A stretch of 64,000 nt of DNA. Source: Halorhabdus tiamatea SARL4B (GTDB lineage Archaea > Halobacteriota > Halobacteria > Halobacteriales > Haloarculaceae). This document shows, in pieces, positions 9,740-18,300 of this stretch; positions within the stretch are counted from its first letter, which is position 1, and each line of letters opens with the position of its first letter. The stretch is from contig NC_021921.1 in NCBI RefSeq assembly GCF_000470655.1, forward strand, positions 2,480,001 through 2,544,000, given 5' to 3'. Made by a program: the position numbers and the translations under genes. Under the pieces are notes generated by a model. The model searched no databases, was not told the origin of the DNA, and saw nothing but the letters and a program-made list of their open reading frames with translations.

Positions 9740-10628
9740 TGGAGACTCCATGGTGAACGAACAGGAAACCGAACCCGAACAGCAGCGAACACGGCCGGAC
9801 GGCGGGACAGACGTGCTGACGCAGTCCGGCGGTCCCACCGAGCCATCACTCGACGACGACGGCGAGGTCGAACCAGTCGAGGTGCTGGTCGGCCTGGCGG
9901 CGGACGACGAGATCGACCCGTGGGACATCGACGTGGTGCGAGTGACCGACAAGTTCCTCGAACGCCTCGACGAGGCCGACCTCCGGACGTCCGGGCGGGC
10001 GTTGTTCTACGCCAGTGTCCTGTTGCGGATGAAAAGCGACGCGCTGCTGGCGGACGACGAGCCCGACGACGAACCTGGGGCAGCGGACGAACCGACTGAT
10101 CCGTGGGCCGACGATCTTCCGGCGGGTGAGGACGATCCATTCGACGCGCTGGAAGACGAGATGGATCGACGACTCGACCGCAAGCGTGCCCGCGGGACGC
10201 CCGACACGCTCGAAGACCTCGTCCGGGAACTCCGGGAGGCCGAACGCTCGGCCGACTGGAAGGAGTCCAGGGAGTACGACACCAGCGACTCCCCGCGTGG
10301 ATTCCGTCGGGGGACCCAGGAACTCGACTACCGGATGGACGACGACATGCGCGACGATTCGGAGCCGACCGTCGAAGACGTGACCGGGACGGCCCACGCT
10401 GAGAACGTCGACGAACTCGTCGAGGCCGTCGCCACGGAGGTCGAGCGGCACTTCGACGCCGGGCGCGACGCGGTGTTGTTCGCCGAGGTCGACGATTCCG
10501 CCGGCTCCCGTATCGAGACGTTCCTCGGCCTGCTCTTTCTGTCCAACCAGGGCCGGATCGTTCTCGACCAGGACGAGTACTTCGGTGATCTCTGGATTCA
10601 ACCGCCGGACGCGACCTCGGCCGCGTGA
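9732..10628 (+). CDS. scpA: Segregation and condensation protein A (kleisin)
   Basis: ScpA bridges the SMC heads. The N-terminal part EPVEVLVGLAADDEIDPWDI, followed by VVRVTDKFLERL and the helix SGRALFYASVLLRMKSDALL, is the classic ScpA N-terminal helical bundle. A long acidic linker follows. The C-terminal segment (VEAVATEVERHFDAGRDAVL, then FLGLLFLSNQGRIVLDQDEY) is the winged-helix part that binds the SMC cap. The protein has 298 residues. The ATG at 9732 overlaps the smc stop; an internal ATG at 9750 is a possible alternative. No scpB gene follows, which is common in haloarchaea. Confidence 0.93.
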   Translation: MTDGDSMVNEQETEPEQQRTRPDGGTDVLTQSGGPTEPSLDDDGEVEPVEVLVGLAADDEIDPWDIDVVRVTDKFLERLDEADLRTSGRALFYASVLLRMKSDALLADDEPDDEPGAADEPTDPWADDLPAGEDDPFDALEDEMDRRLDRKRARGTPDTLEDLVRELREAERSADWKESREYDTSDSPRGFRRGTQELDYRMDDDMRDDSEPTVEDVTGTAHAENVDELVEAVATEVERHFDAGRDAVLFAEVDDSAGSRIETFLGLLFLSNQGRIVLDQDEYFGDLWIQPPDATSAA

Positions 10629-10731
10629 GGGCCTCCCTCTGGTTTCCGTACCTGTCTGCCAGTAGCGACCACCGTCGACCGCCATTCTAAAATGATAAAC
10701 CATTATGGTAGTGCGGCACAAACCTTCACAT

Positions 10732-10848
10732 ATGACGCCGGAGCGAATCAGCGAGCGCATCGCCGCGAGTGAGGACCGGTTCGATCGGGACCGGTACTAC
10801 ACGGCGTTGCAGTACGTCCACGACGACGGCAGGAAGCGACGTCGCTGA
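10732..10848 (+). CDS. Very small basic protein (38 aa)
   Basis: This short frame reads MTPERISERIAASEDRFDRD, then RYYTALQYVHDDGRKRRR and stop. It is preceded by an AT-rich patch (about 10685-10730, with aaaatgataaacc) that could be an archaeal promoter. It ends 9 bases before the stop of the convergent transporter gene. The reading frame has haloarchaeal codon use and a plausible helical fold with a basic tail. No family is recognised. It may be a genuine small protein. Confidence 0.5.
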   Translation: MTPERISERIAASEDRFDRDRYYTALQYVHDDGRKRRR

Positions 10849-10857
10849 CCGACCCAC

Positions 10858-11826
10858 TCAGATCACGACGCCCGCCTTGAGGAGTGCGATCAGGACCGTC
10901 AACATCGGGATACTCAGGAGTGTCGACGTCAGGATGGCGGTACTCGCGAATTCTGCCGGGCCGATCGGCCCGTCGCCACGCTCGCTGAATTCACCGAGTA
11001 GAATGATCGGCGTGACCGCGGCGGGGCCGGCGGATTCGAGGACGAACACGCGCGCTACTGTCTGATTTTCGAACCCGAGGACGAGCGCGACCCCGACGGC
11101 GACGACCGGCGCGACCGCGAGTTTGAGCAGGTTCGAGAGCCCGACCTGGCCGATGGCTGCGCCGTAATCCGTCCCCGAGAGTTGGATCCCCAGGATGAGC
11201 AGCATCACCGGGATCGAGGAGTCGCCGACGAGCTGGAGGGTCTCCATAGCCGCCGAGCCGGTCGGCGGGGCGAGCCCGAGCCAGCGGACACCCAGCGCGA
11301 CGATGACCGCGTACACCAGCGGGATCCGGGCCGCGCGACGGACACCCGCCAGCGCTCCGCCGCTGCCGCGTGCTGCGACATAGGTGCCGAGGGTGTACAG
11401 AAGGACGCCCTGGACCGCCGCATAGAGGACGGCCGTGCTCCGACCGGTCGCGCCGAAGGCGAACTCCGAGAGTGGAATGCCGAAGTTCCCGGAGTTGGCG
11501 AAAGCAGCCGTCAGGAGGAACGCGCCGAGTAAGGGTTCGGTCCGGCCGGCGAGTCGCCCGACTCCGCCGGCGATGGCGAGCATGACCACCGTCACCGCGA
11601 GGACGCCGACCGCCACGAGAACGACGGTCTCGCCGCTCATGGGCGTCGTCACCAGCGTATGAAAGACCAGGGCCGGTACCAGCACGTAGACCGTGATCGT
11701 GTTCAGCGGCCCGGCGTCGACGTCTTTGGCCCGCCCGAGCGCGAACCCGGCGGCGGCGATCGCGATAATCGGGAGGATGGCCGTTCCGAAGATACCCACG
11801 AGCGACGACAGTTCGAGCGCGGACAC
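10858..11826 (-). CDS. AEC-family transporter (auxin-efflux-carrier type)
   Basis: This 322-residue integral membrane protein has about ten hydrophobic helices in two inverted halves, typical of the AEC (Mem_trans) family. It starts MSALELSSLVGIFGTAILPI with a membrane helix immediately. Family features include NTITVYVLVPALVFHTLV, the AFANSGNFGIPLSEFAFG segment in the fifth helix, and a mirrored second half. Such carriers export or import organic anions such as malate; the substrate here cannot be told. The gene is monocistronic on the minus strand. Confidence 0.9.
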   Translation of the reverse strand: MSALELSSLVGIFGTAILPIIAIAAAGFALGRAKDVDAGPLNTITVYVLVPALVFHTLVTTPMSGETVVLVAVGVLAVTVVMLAIAGGVGRLAGRTEPLLGAFLLTAAFANSGNFGIPLSEFAFGATGRSTAVLYAAVQGVLLYTLGTYVAARGSGGALAGVRRAARIPLVYAVIVALGVRWLGLAPPTGSAAMETLQLVGDSSIPVMLLILGIQLSGTDYGAAIGQVGLSNLLKLAVAPVVAVGVALVLGFENQTVARVFVLESAGPAAVTPIILLGEFSERGDGPIGPAEFASTAILTSTLLSIPMLTVLIALLKAGVVI

Positions 11827-11903
11827 GATCAGGCGCTTGGCCGGGGTGGGTCACAATCCCTTCGGAATCCGATTCTTCCAGGAGAAGACGTTCCCATCAG
11901 TCG

Positions 11904-12380
11904 TCACCGGAACAACCCGATCGTCAGCTGGTCGTCGATCGACTGGTCGGTCCAGTCGGCCACGCGGGCGGCCGTGTAGCCGCCGACGAGAAACAGGAAC
12001 GGGGCGACCACCGCGAACACCGGCCCCTCGAGCGCCACGACCAGGAAGATAACGTCCAGGCGATGCGCGATCGGAACGCCGTCAAGCAGGGCTGCTTTGA
12101 CCACAGACCACCCGAGGATACCGATGGCCGTCCCGCCGGCAGCAGCGAAACCCCCCTCGATCAGGTGGCGGTCGTAACTGCCGCTCCAGACGCCGACGAC
12201 CACGCCGGCAGGCACGGCCGCGATGCCGACTGCCATCACGAGCGTGTTCGTCGTCGCGGCGGTGATGGTGCCGGTGCTGGTCGAGACGTGGACGAACGAG
12301 ATCGCCGCAGCCAGCAACGCGGCGATCCCGACCGCTCGACGATCGACGTCTCGGAGGGCCACTTTCCCGATAAATAACAC
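11904..12380 (-). CDS. Four-helix membrane protein, unknown function
   Basis: The product is about 158 residues and has four hydrophobic segments: VGIAALLAAAISFVHV, TLVMAVGIAAVPAGVVVGVW, GGTAIGILGWSVV, and GPVFAVVAPFLFLVGGYTAA. It resembles short haloarchaeal membrane proteins of unassigned function. The start is a GTG at 12380; because a TATA-like stretch (ttatttat) overlaps this position, the true start could be downstream (GTG at 12362). The phosphoribosyltransferase gene lies upstream on the same strand with only 16 bases between, so the two may be co-transcribed. Confidence 0.7.
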   Translation of the reverse strand: MLFIGKVALRDVDRRAVGIAALLAAAISFVHVSTSTGTITAATTNTLVMAVGIAAVPAGVVVGVWSGSYDRHLIEGGFAAAGGTAIGILGWSVVKAALLDGVPIAHRLDVIFLVVALEGPVFAVVAPFLFLVGGYTAARVADWTDQSIDDQLTIGLFR

Positions 12381-12396
12381 GACGGACTATTAAGTT

Positions 12397-13092
12397 TTAC
12401 TCGGCAAGCGTCCAGGAATCGTCGCCGGCGTACTCGATGACGCCGCGGCGTTCCATCTCCGTGAGTACTTCGTCCATTCGGTCGGGTTGGGCGATCTCCA
12501 TCTCGATCGGGTCGATCTCGTGGTAGGAACGCAATAGCGATCGGACCTCACCTTCGCTGAACGTTTCGTCGTCGGCTTTCGCCATGACGTCGCTGATCAG
12601 GTCGACCATGTCCTCGATGAAGTTCCAGGGGTAGACGACCCACGTCCACTCCTCTAGGCGTTCGCCGACGAAGTCGGGCTCGAACTCGCTGGTCTGGAGC
12701 AACTGCAGCGTGGCGGTCCGGACGGCGTTGGGATCGCGTTCCTGGACGTATTCGTAGGCGTGTTCGAGTGACTGACCGGTGTCGGCGATGTCGTCGACGA
12801 TCAGGACGTCCTTGCCTTCGACCGACCCCTCTGGCATGGGGTAGCGAACTTCTGGTTGCTGACTCTTGGCTGCGGTCCCGACGTAGTGTTCGATCTTGAG
12901 GCTCGTGAGGTCGTCGAGGCCGAGAAAGTCACACAGGGTTCGGCCGGCGAACCAGCCGCCACGGGCCAGCGAGACGACGACGTCCGGCTCGAAGTCGTCG
13001 GCCTTGACGTCGTCGCTGACGTCCCGGCAGAGGCCGTAGATGTACTCCCAGTTCGTGACGGTACAGGGAAACTCCTCGGGCAGATCGGCCAT
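12397..13092 (-). CDS. Phosphoribosyltransferase with C-terminal extension
   Basis: The product has 231 residues. Residues 1-150 form a type I phosphoribosyltransferase fold with the PRPP loop VLIVDDIADTGQS and the start motif VVSLARGGWFAGRTLCDFLG. It should transfer phosphoribose to a purine-type base in salvage, or act as a regulator of that kind; the exact base is unclear. After the core comes about 80 residues (SEGEVRSLLRSYHEIDPIEM, and MDEVLTEMERRGVIEYA) that look like a small winged-helix domain. That hints at a regulatory or RNA/DNA-binding extra function, which is inference. The gene probably leads an operon with the downstream membrane protein. Confidence 0.88.
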   Translation of the reverse strand: MADLPEEFPCTVTNWEYIYGLCRDVSDDVKADDFEPDVVVSLARGGWFAGRTLCDFLGLDDLTSLKIEHYVGTAAKSQQPEVRYPMPEGSVEGKDVLIVDDIADTGQSLEHAYEYVQERDPNAVRTATLQLLQTSEFEPDFVGERLEEWTWVVYPWNFIEDMVDLISDVMAKADDETFSEGEVRSLLRSYHEIDPIEMEIAQPDRMDEVLTEMERRGVIEYAGDDSWTLAE

Positions 13093-13208
13093 TCAGGTGG
13101 TCACCGGACGAAGCCAGGGGACGGCGACAATTAGGGTTTTACATGCGCGTCGACCGCCCTTCTCGGGCCGGGAGTGCGCTTTTGGTGGCTGGTGCCGATA
13201 TGGTCCGT

Positions 13209-14381
13209 ATGCGAACCCGCCGACGCTTCCTCCAGGCAGCCCTCACGCTCTCGATCGGCGCGCTCGCCGGCTGTTCAGACGACGAGGGGACGACGGCCGC
13301 CGATAGACCGACCGGAACCCCGTCGCCGACGGCGACGCCGGGCCTCACGACGACCGAAACCCCGCCCCGTCCGGAAACGACGACTGCGACTTCACCGGAG
13401 ACGCCGACAACCACGCCGCCTGAGACCACGACACCGAAACCGGGGTACAAACCACCCGAATACGTCGATCTCGCCTCGTACTCGGAGCAGACACTCTCGC
13501 TGTCTGCGACCGACAGCTGTGAGCTGGGCGCGACGCTATCGCTCCCTGAGGAAGGGAACGATCTGCCGGGAGTCGTCATCGTCCACGGCTCGGGCGGCCA
13601 CGATCGCAACGGTACGTACGGCCAGGTACAACCCTATCGCGACCTGGCTCTCGGACTCGCGAGCGAGGGGGTCGCCGTCCTCCGGTACGAGAAGCGCACG
13701 TACGCGTGTTCACTCTCGGTCGACGCCGCGTCGCTGACGATCGACGACGAGGTGACGGCGGACGCGCTGACGGCAGTCGATCGGCTGCGGGAGCAAGACT
13801 GTGTCAACGCCGGGAACGTGGTCGTCGCCGGTCACAGCCTCGGCGGCATGCTGGCCCCACGCATCGCCGAGCAGGACGGGGACCTGGCCGGGATCGCCAT
13901 GCTCGCGGCACCCGCCCGGTCGCTCCCGGAGATCATCGTCTATCAGACCCGCTATCAGTTCGAGCGCGACGGCGACCTGTCCGAGGAGGAACGTGCCCGA
14001 CTCGAACGGATTCGGACGATCGCCGACCGAGTCCGGGCCGGCGAGGTCGGAGAAGACGAACTCGTCTGGGGCGGTGGGCGGGCGTACTGGCGGAGCCTCG
14101 CCGCGTACGATCAGATCTCGACGGCGAAAGCGCTGGACCGTCCGATCCTCCTCCAGCAGGGGCAGCGCGACGACCAGGTTCCACCCGAGACCGAACTCAC
14201 TCGGTGGCGTGAGGCGCTGGGCGGCAGCGAGTCGGTGGCGATCCGCACCTACGGCGGGCTGAACCACTTCTTCGTCGACGGTCCCGGCCCGATCGCGACG
14301 GGCGAGTTACCGGGGCCAGGACACGTCGCGGAACCTGTCGTCACCGATCTCGCCGACTGGATCTCTGGAGTCACGAACTGA
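13209..14381 (+). CDS. Secreted lipoprotein alpha/beta hydrolase
   Basis: A twin-arginine signal (MRTRRRFLQAALTLSIGALA) ends in a lipobox cysteine (LAGC), so the protein is predicted to be exported folded and lipid-anchored. A Thr/Pro-rich linker of about 80 residues, likely O-glycosylated, follows. The hydrolase core has the oxyanion strand GVVIVHGSGGHDRNG, the nucleophile elbow GHSLGGM, and a late histidine in GGLNHFF. It probably cleaves an ester or peptide at the cell surface. The ATG at 13209 is preferred because a TATA-like ctttt lies about 28 bases upstream. The ATGs at 13200 and 13143 are alternatives. Confidence 0.88.
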   Translation: MRTRRRFLQAALTLSIGALAGCSDDEGTTAADRPTGTPSPTATPGLTTTETPPRPETTTATSPETPTTTPPETTTPKPGYKPPEYVDLASYSEQTLSLSATDSCELGATLSLPEEGNDLPGVVIVHGSGGHDRNGTYGQVQPYRDLALGLASEGVAVLRYEKRTYACSLSVDAASLTIDDEVTADALTAVDRLREQDCVNAGNVVVAGHSLGGMLAPRIAEQDGDLAGIAMLAAPARSLPEIIVYQTRYQFERDGDLSEEERARLERIRTIADRVRAGEVGEDELVWGGGRAYWRSLAAYDQISTAKALDRPILLQQGQRDDQVPPETELTRWREALGGSESVAIRTYGGLNHFFVDGPGPIATGELPGPGHVAEPVVTDLADWISGVTN

Positions 14382-14539
14382 CGACATCGCCGACTGGCCC
14401 GCCGAGGTCACGGACTGACCCTTCTCGAACCGCCACCGTCACGGACTGGCGACGGCTCTCGACGGACGCGTCCGACCTGTCGGTGGGACGCTTACCGTCG
14501 GTCGGTAGGCATATTCGGCTGGTCCACCCAGGGTGTGGT

Positions 14540-15442
14540 ATGACCGACCACGAGCGACGCGAGGTCCACCTCGTCGACGCGTTCACGACGGACTCGTTTT
14601 CCGGAAATCCGGCCGGTGTGGTTCCCGACGGCGACGACCTGACCGACGACCAGATGCAGGCCATCGCGGCGGAACTCGGCGCGAGCGAGACGGCTTTCGT
14701 CCGGGAGAGCGACGAGAGCGACCGTCGACTCCGGTATTTCACGCCCGAAGACGAAGTCGATCTATGTGGGCACGCCACGATCGCCGCCCACGCCCACCTC
14801 TTCGAGCAGGACGTCATCGCGGCCGGCGAGCACACCCTCTCGACGAACGTCGGGACGCTCGCCATCGAGATCGAACCCGACGGCACGGTCTGGATGGAAG
14901 GCGACGAGCCCGCAGTGGCGGTGGCCGACGTCGGCTACGACCGACTCGCAGAGGTCCTCGGACTGACCGAAACGGCATTCGCAGGTGTGGGCGTGGATCT
15001 CCCGGTCGCGCGGGCCTCCACGGGCATGCCGTTCCTGATTGTCCCCGTCAACTACTTCGAGCAACTGGGCGACGTGAGGCCCGACCTGGGCGCGATCGAG
15101 CGGCTCTGTGACGACCACGACGCCGCCGGCCTGTACGCGTTTACCTTCGACACCCTCGACCGGGAGTCGACGGTTCACGGTCGCCTGTTCGCGCCGGGCG
15201 TCGGTGTCGACGAGGATCCGGTGACGGGGACCGCAAGCGGCGCGGTCGGCGCGTATCTCGATCGGTTCGGCGAGATCGACACCAGTACACTCCGGTGTGA
15301 ACAGGGTGACTTCCTCGACCGACCCGGTCGTGTTCAGGTTCGCGTCGAAGACGGCGTCTTCGTCGGTGGAGAAGCCGTGACGACCGTGACTGGCGATATT
15401 GCCGTGCCGGACGTCGAGAGCGGAGACATCATCGAGGTTTGA
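14540..15442 (+). CDS. PhzF-family isomerase/epimerase
   Basis: This 300-residue protein has the duplicated hot-dog-like diaminopimelate-epimerase fold of the PhzF family. Diagnostic parts are VHLVDAFTTDSFSGNPAGVV, the catalytic glutamate E50 in LGASETAFV, DLCGHATIAAHAHLF, and the C-terminal DPVTGTASGAVGAYL. PhzF enzymes isomerise small metabolites without a cofactor; outside phenazine producers the substrate is unknown. There are no phenazine genes here. The start at 14540 (MTDHERREVH) fits the family; an open frame upstream to 14483 is not conserved-looking. Confidence 0.93.
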   Translation: MTDHERREVHLVDAFTTDSFSGNPAGVVPDGDDLTDDQMQAIAAELGASETAFVRESDESDRRLRYFTPEDEVDLCGHATIAAHAHLFEQDVIAAGEHTLSTNVGTLAIEIEPDGTVWMEGDEPAVAVADVGYDRLAEVLGLTETAFAGVGVDLPVARASTGMPFLIVPVNYFEQLGDVRPDLGAIERLCDDHDAAGLYAFTFDTLDRESTVHGRLFAPGVGVDEDPVTGTASGAVGAYLDRFGEIDTSTLRCEQGDFLDRPGRVQVRVEDGVFVGGEAVTTVTGDIAVPDVESGDIIEV

Positions 15443-15523
15443 GACGACCGTCGCGATCGACGGTTCGCTGGCAGAACTGTCGCGAGCGGAACGGATAAAC
15501 CGATCCAGTCCTTCCTTTCACCC

Positions 15524-16573
15524 ATGCAGCGAGCCGAGCCGCAGGACTTCGGACGCGTTCTCTCCTCGATGTGCACCGAACCACATCCAGCGGCTCGCGA
15601 GGCGGCAGAGCGGTTCCTCGCGACGAACCCGGGCGATCCCGGGACCTACCAGACGGTCAGCAATCTCGAACGCCAGGCCGTCGAGCTCCTCGGGGAGATG
15701 ACTGGACTGGGCGACCCCGCTGGCTACGTCACCAGCGGCGGGACCGAGGCCAACATCCAGGCGGTCCGGATCGCACGAAACCGTGCCGAGACCGCGGATC
15801 CAAACGTCGTCGTGCCCGACAGCGCCCACTTCAGCTTCAGCAAGGCCGCCGAGATGCTCGACGTCGAGTTACGTCGCGTCCCGACGGTCGACTACCGGGC
15901 GGACGTCGAGGCGATGGCCGACGCGATCGACGACGACACCGTCGCGGTCGTCGGCGTCGCCGGCACGACCGAGTACGGCCACGTCGATCCGATTCCGGCA
16001 CTGGCTGACCTGGCGCAGTCTGCCGACGCGCTGATGCACGTCGACGCCGCCTTCGGCGGATTTTACCTCCCGTTTACCGACTTCGCGTGGCACTTCGGTC
16101 ACGCCGAGATCGACACCATGACGATCGACCCGCACAAGGTCGGTCAGGCAGCGGTCCCCGCCGGCGGCTTTCTCGCGCGTTCGAGCGACCTGCTGGACGA
16201 ACTCGCGATCGACACGCCGTACCTGGAATCGCGCTCACAGGTGACGCTGACCGGTACCCGTAGCGGCGCGGGCGTCGCCAGTGCCGTCGCCGCGATGGAA
16301 GCGCTGTGGCCCGATGGCTACCGACAGCAGTATCACACCTCGATGGACAACGCCGAGTGGCTCGCCGACGCGCTCGAGGATCGGGGCTATACGGTCGTCG
16401 GTCCCGAACTCCCGCTTTTGGCGGCCGATGTCTCGCTATCGTTGATCGAGCAGTTACGCGAGCGTGGCTGGCGGGTCACCAAGACCGGGGCCGGCGAGAT
16501 GCGAGTCGTGTGTATGCCCCACGTCACGCGGTCGATGCTCCGGTCGTTCGTCGCCGATCTCGACTGGTATTGA
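15524..16573 (+). CDS. mfnA: L-aspartate/L-tyrosine decarboxylase (PLP-dependent)
   Basis: This 349-residue group II PLP decarboxylase matches archaeal MfnA. It contains [35 protein letters not shown] (cofactor phosphate contacts), HVDAAFGGF with the PLP aspartate, and the Schiff-base lysine K205 in [11 protein letters not shown]. In methanogens it makes tyramine for methanofuran. In haloarchaea, which lack methanofuran, the likely job is aspartate to beta-alanine for coenzyme A; that role is inference from known archaeal metabolism. The gene stands alone on the plus strand. A tataaa-like stretch lies in aacggataaacc just upstream. Confidence 0.94.
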   Translation: MQRAEPQDFGRVLSSMCTEPHPAAREAAERFLATNPGDPGTYQTVSNLERQAVELLGEMTGLGDPAGYVTSGGTEANIQAVRIARNRAETADPNVVVPDSAHFSFSKAAEMLDVELRRVPTVDYRADVEAMADAIDDDTVAVVGVAGTTEYGHVDPIPALADLAQSADALMHVDAAFGGFYLPFTDFAWHFGHAEIDTMTIDPHKVGQAAVPAGGFLARSSDLLDELAIDTPYLESRSQVTLTGTRSGAGVASAVAAMEALWPDGYRQQYHTSMDNAEWLADALEDRGYTVVGPELPLLAADVSLSLIEQLRERGWRVTKTGAGEMRVVCMPHVTRSMLRSFVADLDWY

Positions 16574-16633
16574 CGCGGGGAGTGCCTGACCGGAATATGA
16601 AGGTTTACGACACCCGGGCGGTAACGACACCGC

Positions 16634-17257
16634 GTGATTGCTGCCCTCCCGCTCGTGATCGTCGGTGATCTCCTCCTCGTTGTCTTCGGTTGGCTCCCGG
16701 ACGCCTTCGCGGCCAGTAGTGGTCTTTTCGCCGGATTTTACACAGTCCTCGAGGACATGGTGCGGTCAGCGACTGGTCCGCTCGGACTGGCCGTGATTGC
16801 CGTCTATTCGTTTCTGATCGCGTTCGTGTTACCGCTCCCGAGTGAGGTCGTCTTGGCTCCAGCCGGCCACATGCGACTGGGCGTGCCCGACGACGTGACG
16901 CTCGCGCTCATCATCCTCGTCAGCGGGCTCGGGAAGGCCGCCGGGAGCGTCTTCGCCTTCCACATCGGCCAGGAGGCTAAAGAGTACGGTCCGCTGGTCA
17001 GACGGATCAAGGAGTCCCGGTTCGACGTCATCGAGTGGTCCGAGCGCAAGACCGTTCAGCTCGCCAGGGAGTTCGGGTACGTCGGGCTGGCGCTTGCGCT
17101 GTCGGTCCCGTTCTTCCCCGATACGATCTCCATCTACGCGTTTACGATCCTCGAACGGGACTACGGCAAGTTCGCGCTGGCGACCTTCGTCGGCAGCGTC
17201 GGCCGACTGCTGGTGACGATCGGGCTCGTCGGCGGCGGTGCTGTCGTCTTCTTGTGA
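16634..17257 (+). CDS. VTT/DedA-type membrane protein
   Basis: This 207-residue membrane protein has about five hydrophobic helices. A core like SNARE-associated/VTT-domain (YqaA/DedA) proteins is visible: FVLPLPSEVVLAPAGHMRLG, a conserved glycine region VSGLGKAAGSVFAFHIGQ, and GLALALSVPFFPDTISIYAF. Members of this superfamily are linked to lipid scrambling and membrane homeostasis. The start is a GTG at 16634, which gives a hydrophobic N-terminus; ATG at 16759 would remove the first helix. The gene ends just before the scarred tRNA-Glu region. Confidence 0.85.
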   Translation: MIAALPLVIVGDLLLVVFGWLPDAFAASSGLFAGFYTVLEDMVRSATGPLGLAVIAVYSFLIAFVLPLPSEVVLAPAGHMRLGVPDDVTLALIILVSGLGKAAGSVFAFHIGQEAKEYGPLVRRIKESRFDVIEWSERKTVQLAREFGYVGLALALSVPFFPDTISIYAFTILERDYGKFALATFVGSVGRLLVTIGLVGGGAVVFL

Positions 17258-17314
17258 ATCGTCGCCACTGGTGCCGAAAAATATCGGGCATCTTCAGCAC
17301 TGGCCCATCGACAC

Positions 17315-17445
17315 AACGCTTCGATGATATCGACCGCCATCAAGTCCTTCAGCGGCTGGGTGTCGACGTCAGTATCCCGGGCGACGAACGTTGCGCCGGC
17401 TTCACGGACAGTTGCAGCATGCAGGAGGTCCCCGAACGGGTGTGA
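17315..17445 (-). pseudogene. Remnant of a PIN-domain (VapC-like) toxin gene
   Basis: Read on the minus strand, this stretch encodes SHPFGDLLHAATVREAGATF, then VARDTDVDTQPLKDLMAVDII. The pattern 'D-LLHAATVREAGATFVARD' resembles the third and fourth conserved motifs of PIN ribonucleases (the usual 'DALHAATA...GATFVTRD' region). No N-terminal half with the first catalytic aspartates is present in frame, and no start codon fits, so it is a fragment. It sits between a membrane gene and a duplicated tRNA 3' end, a typical place for eroded mobile DNA. The assignment rests on motif similarity only. Confidence 0.4.
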
Positions 17446-17478
17446 AACGCTCTGCTCGCGAATTTGCTCGCCGTGAAA

Positions 17479-17501
17479 TGCTCGGTCAGGGATTTGAACC
17501 C
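17479..17501 (-). repeat. Second copy of the tRNA-Glu 3' end (att-like scar)
   Basis: These 23 bases are identical to 17591-17613, the 3' end of the tRNA-Glu gene including the T-arm. The flanks on the left (17455-17478 versus 17564-17590, with the pattern ctcgcgaa-ttgctcgc) are also similar. A partial direct repeat of a tRNA 3' end is the usual footprint of integration by a tRNA-targeting tyrosine recombinase. No integrase gene remains nearby. Confidence 0.7.
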
Positions 17502-17590
17502 GATGCCAGACCTCGCTTCGCTCGGTCTGCCGTGATTCAAATCCTTCGTGTGCACAGCAGTCGCTCGCGAAGTTGCTCGCGATAGAACAG

Positions 17591-17665
<75 letters not shown>

Positions 17666-17795
17666 GTGTCCGAACTACAACCGGATCGACGGACTGCACC
17701 CTAATAAATGCCGTCAATTCGTCCCGGCGTGGGAGACAGACTCAGGAACGCACAGAGTCACAACCCCCAAGTCGCCGCCTGCCGTCGATGGTGAT

Positions 17796-18242
17796 ATGAG
17801 CTTGCTGGGCCGTCTCCGGGGCGATGGGAACGGGGGCGTCGGACTCTACGTCGACGGACCGAACGTCTTCCGGGAGGAATTCGACGTCGACCTCGACGAC
17901 CTGCGCGCGATCGCCGACGAGTACGGCCGAATCGCGGCGGCACGACTCTACCTCGACGAGCACGCGACGCCAGGGCTGATTCAGGCCAGCGAAGCCCACG
18001 GCTTCGAGGTGATCACTACCAGCGGCGACGTCGACGTCAAACTCGCCGTCGACGCGACGCGGGCCGCAAGCGAGGGCCGCATCGACACACTGGTGATCGC
18101 CTCCCGCGATACTGACTTCAAACCCGCGCTAGAAGTTGCCGCCGACCGGGGCTGTCGAACGGTCGCGATCGCGCCGGGTGAATACGGCCGCTCGGACGCA
18201 CTCTCGAATACAGCCCACGAGAGTCACTCGCTCGAAGACTGA
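17796..18242 (+). CDS. NYN-domain (PIN-like) RNase candidate
   Basis: This 148-residue protein matches the archaeal NYN family (LabA/DUF88-like, TIGR00288 type). Conserved acidic positions appear in GVGLYVDGPNVF, GDVDVKLAVDA and TLVIASRDTDFKPAL, which together form the metal site of the PIN-like fold. Members are thought to cleave RNA; the target is unknown. It lies downstream of tRNA-Glu in the opposite orientation, and TatD follows 58 bases later on the same strand. The start ATGAGCTTGCTG at 17796 follows an AT-poor leader. Confidence 0.88.
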   Translation: MSLLGRLRGDGNGGVGLYVDGPNVFREEFDVDLDDLRAIADEYGRIAAARLYLDEHATPGLIQASEAHGFEVITTSGDVDVKLAVDATRAASEGRIDTLVIASRDTDFKPALEVAADRGCRTVAIAPGEYGRSDALSNTAHESHSLED

Positions 18243-18300
18243 CGCGATCTCAGGCTGCGGAGACGAACCCCTTTTGGCTCGAACGCCACTACCTGTAGCC

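Noticed and set aside
14483-15442. PhzF-like gene as evidence for a phenazine cluster
   Set aside because: No other phenazine gene is nearby; PhzF-like proteins are common housekeeping enzymes of unknown substrate.
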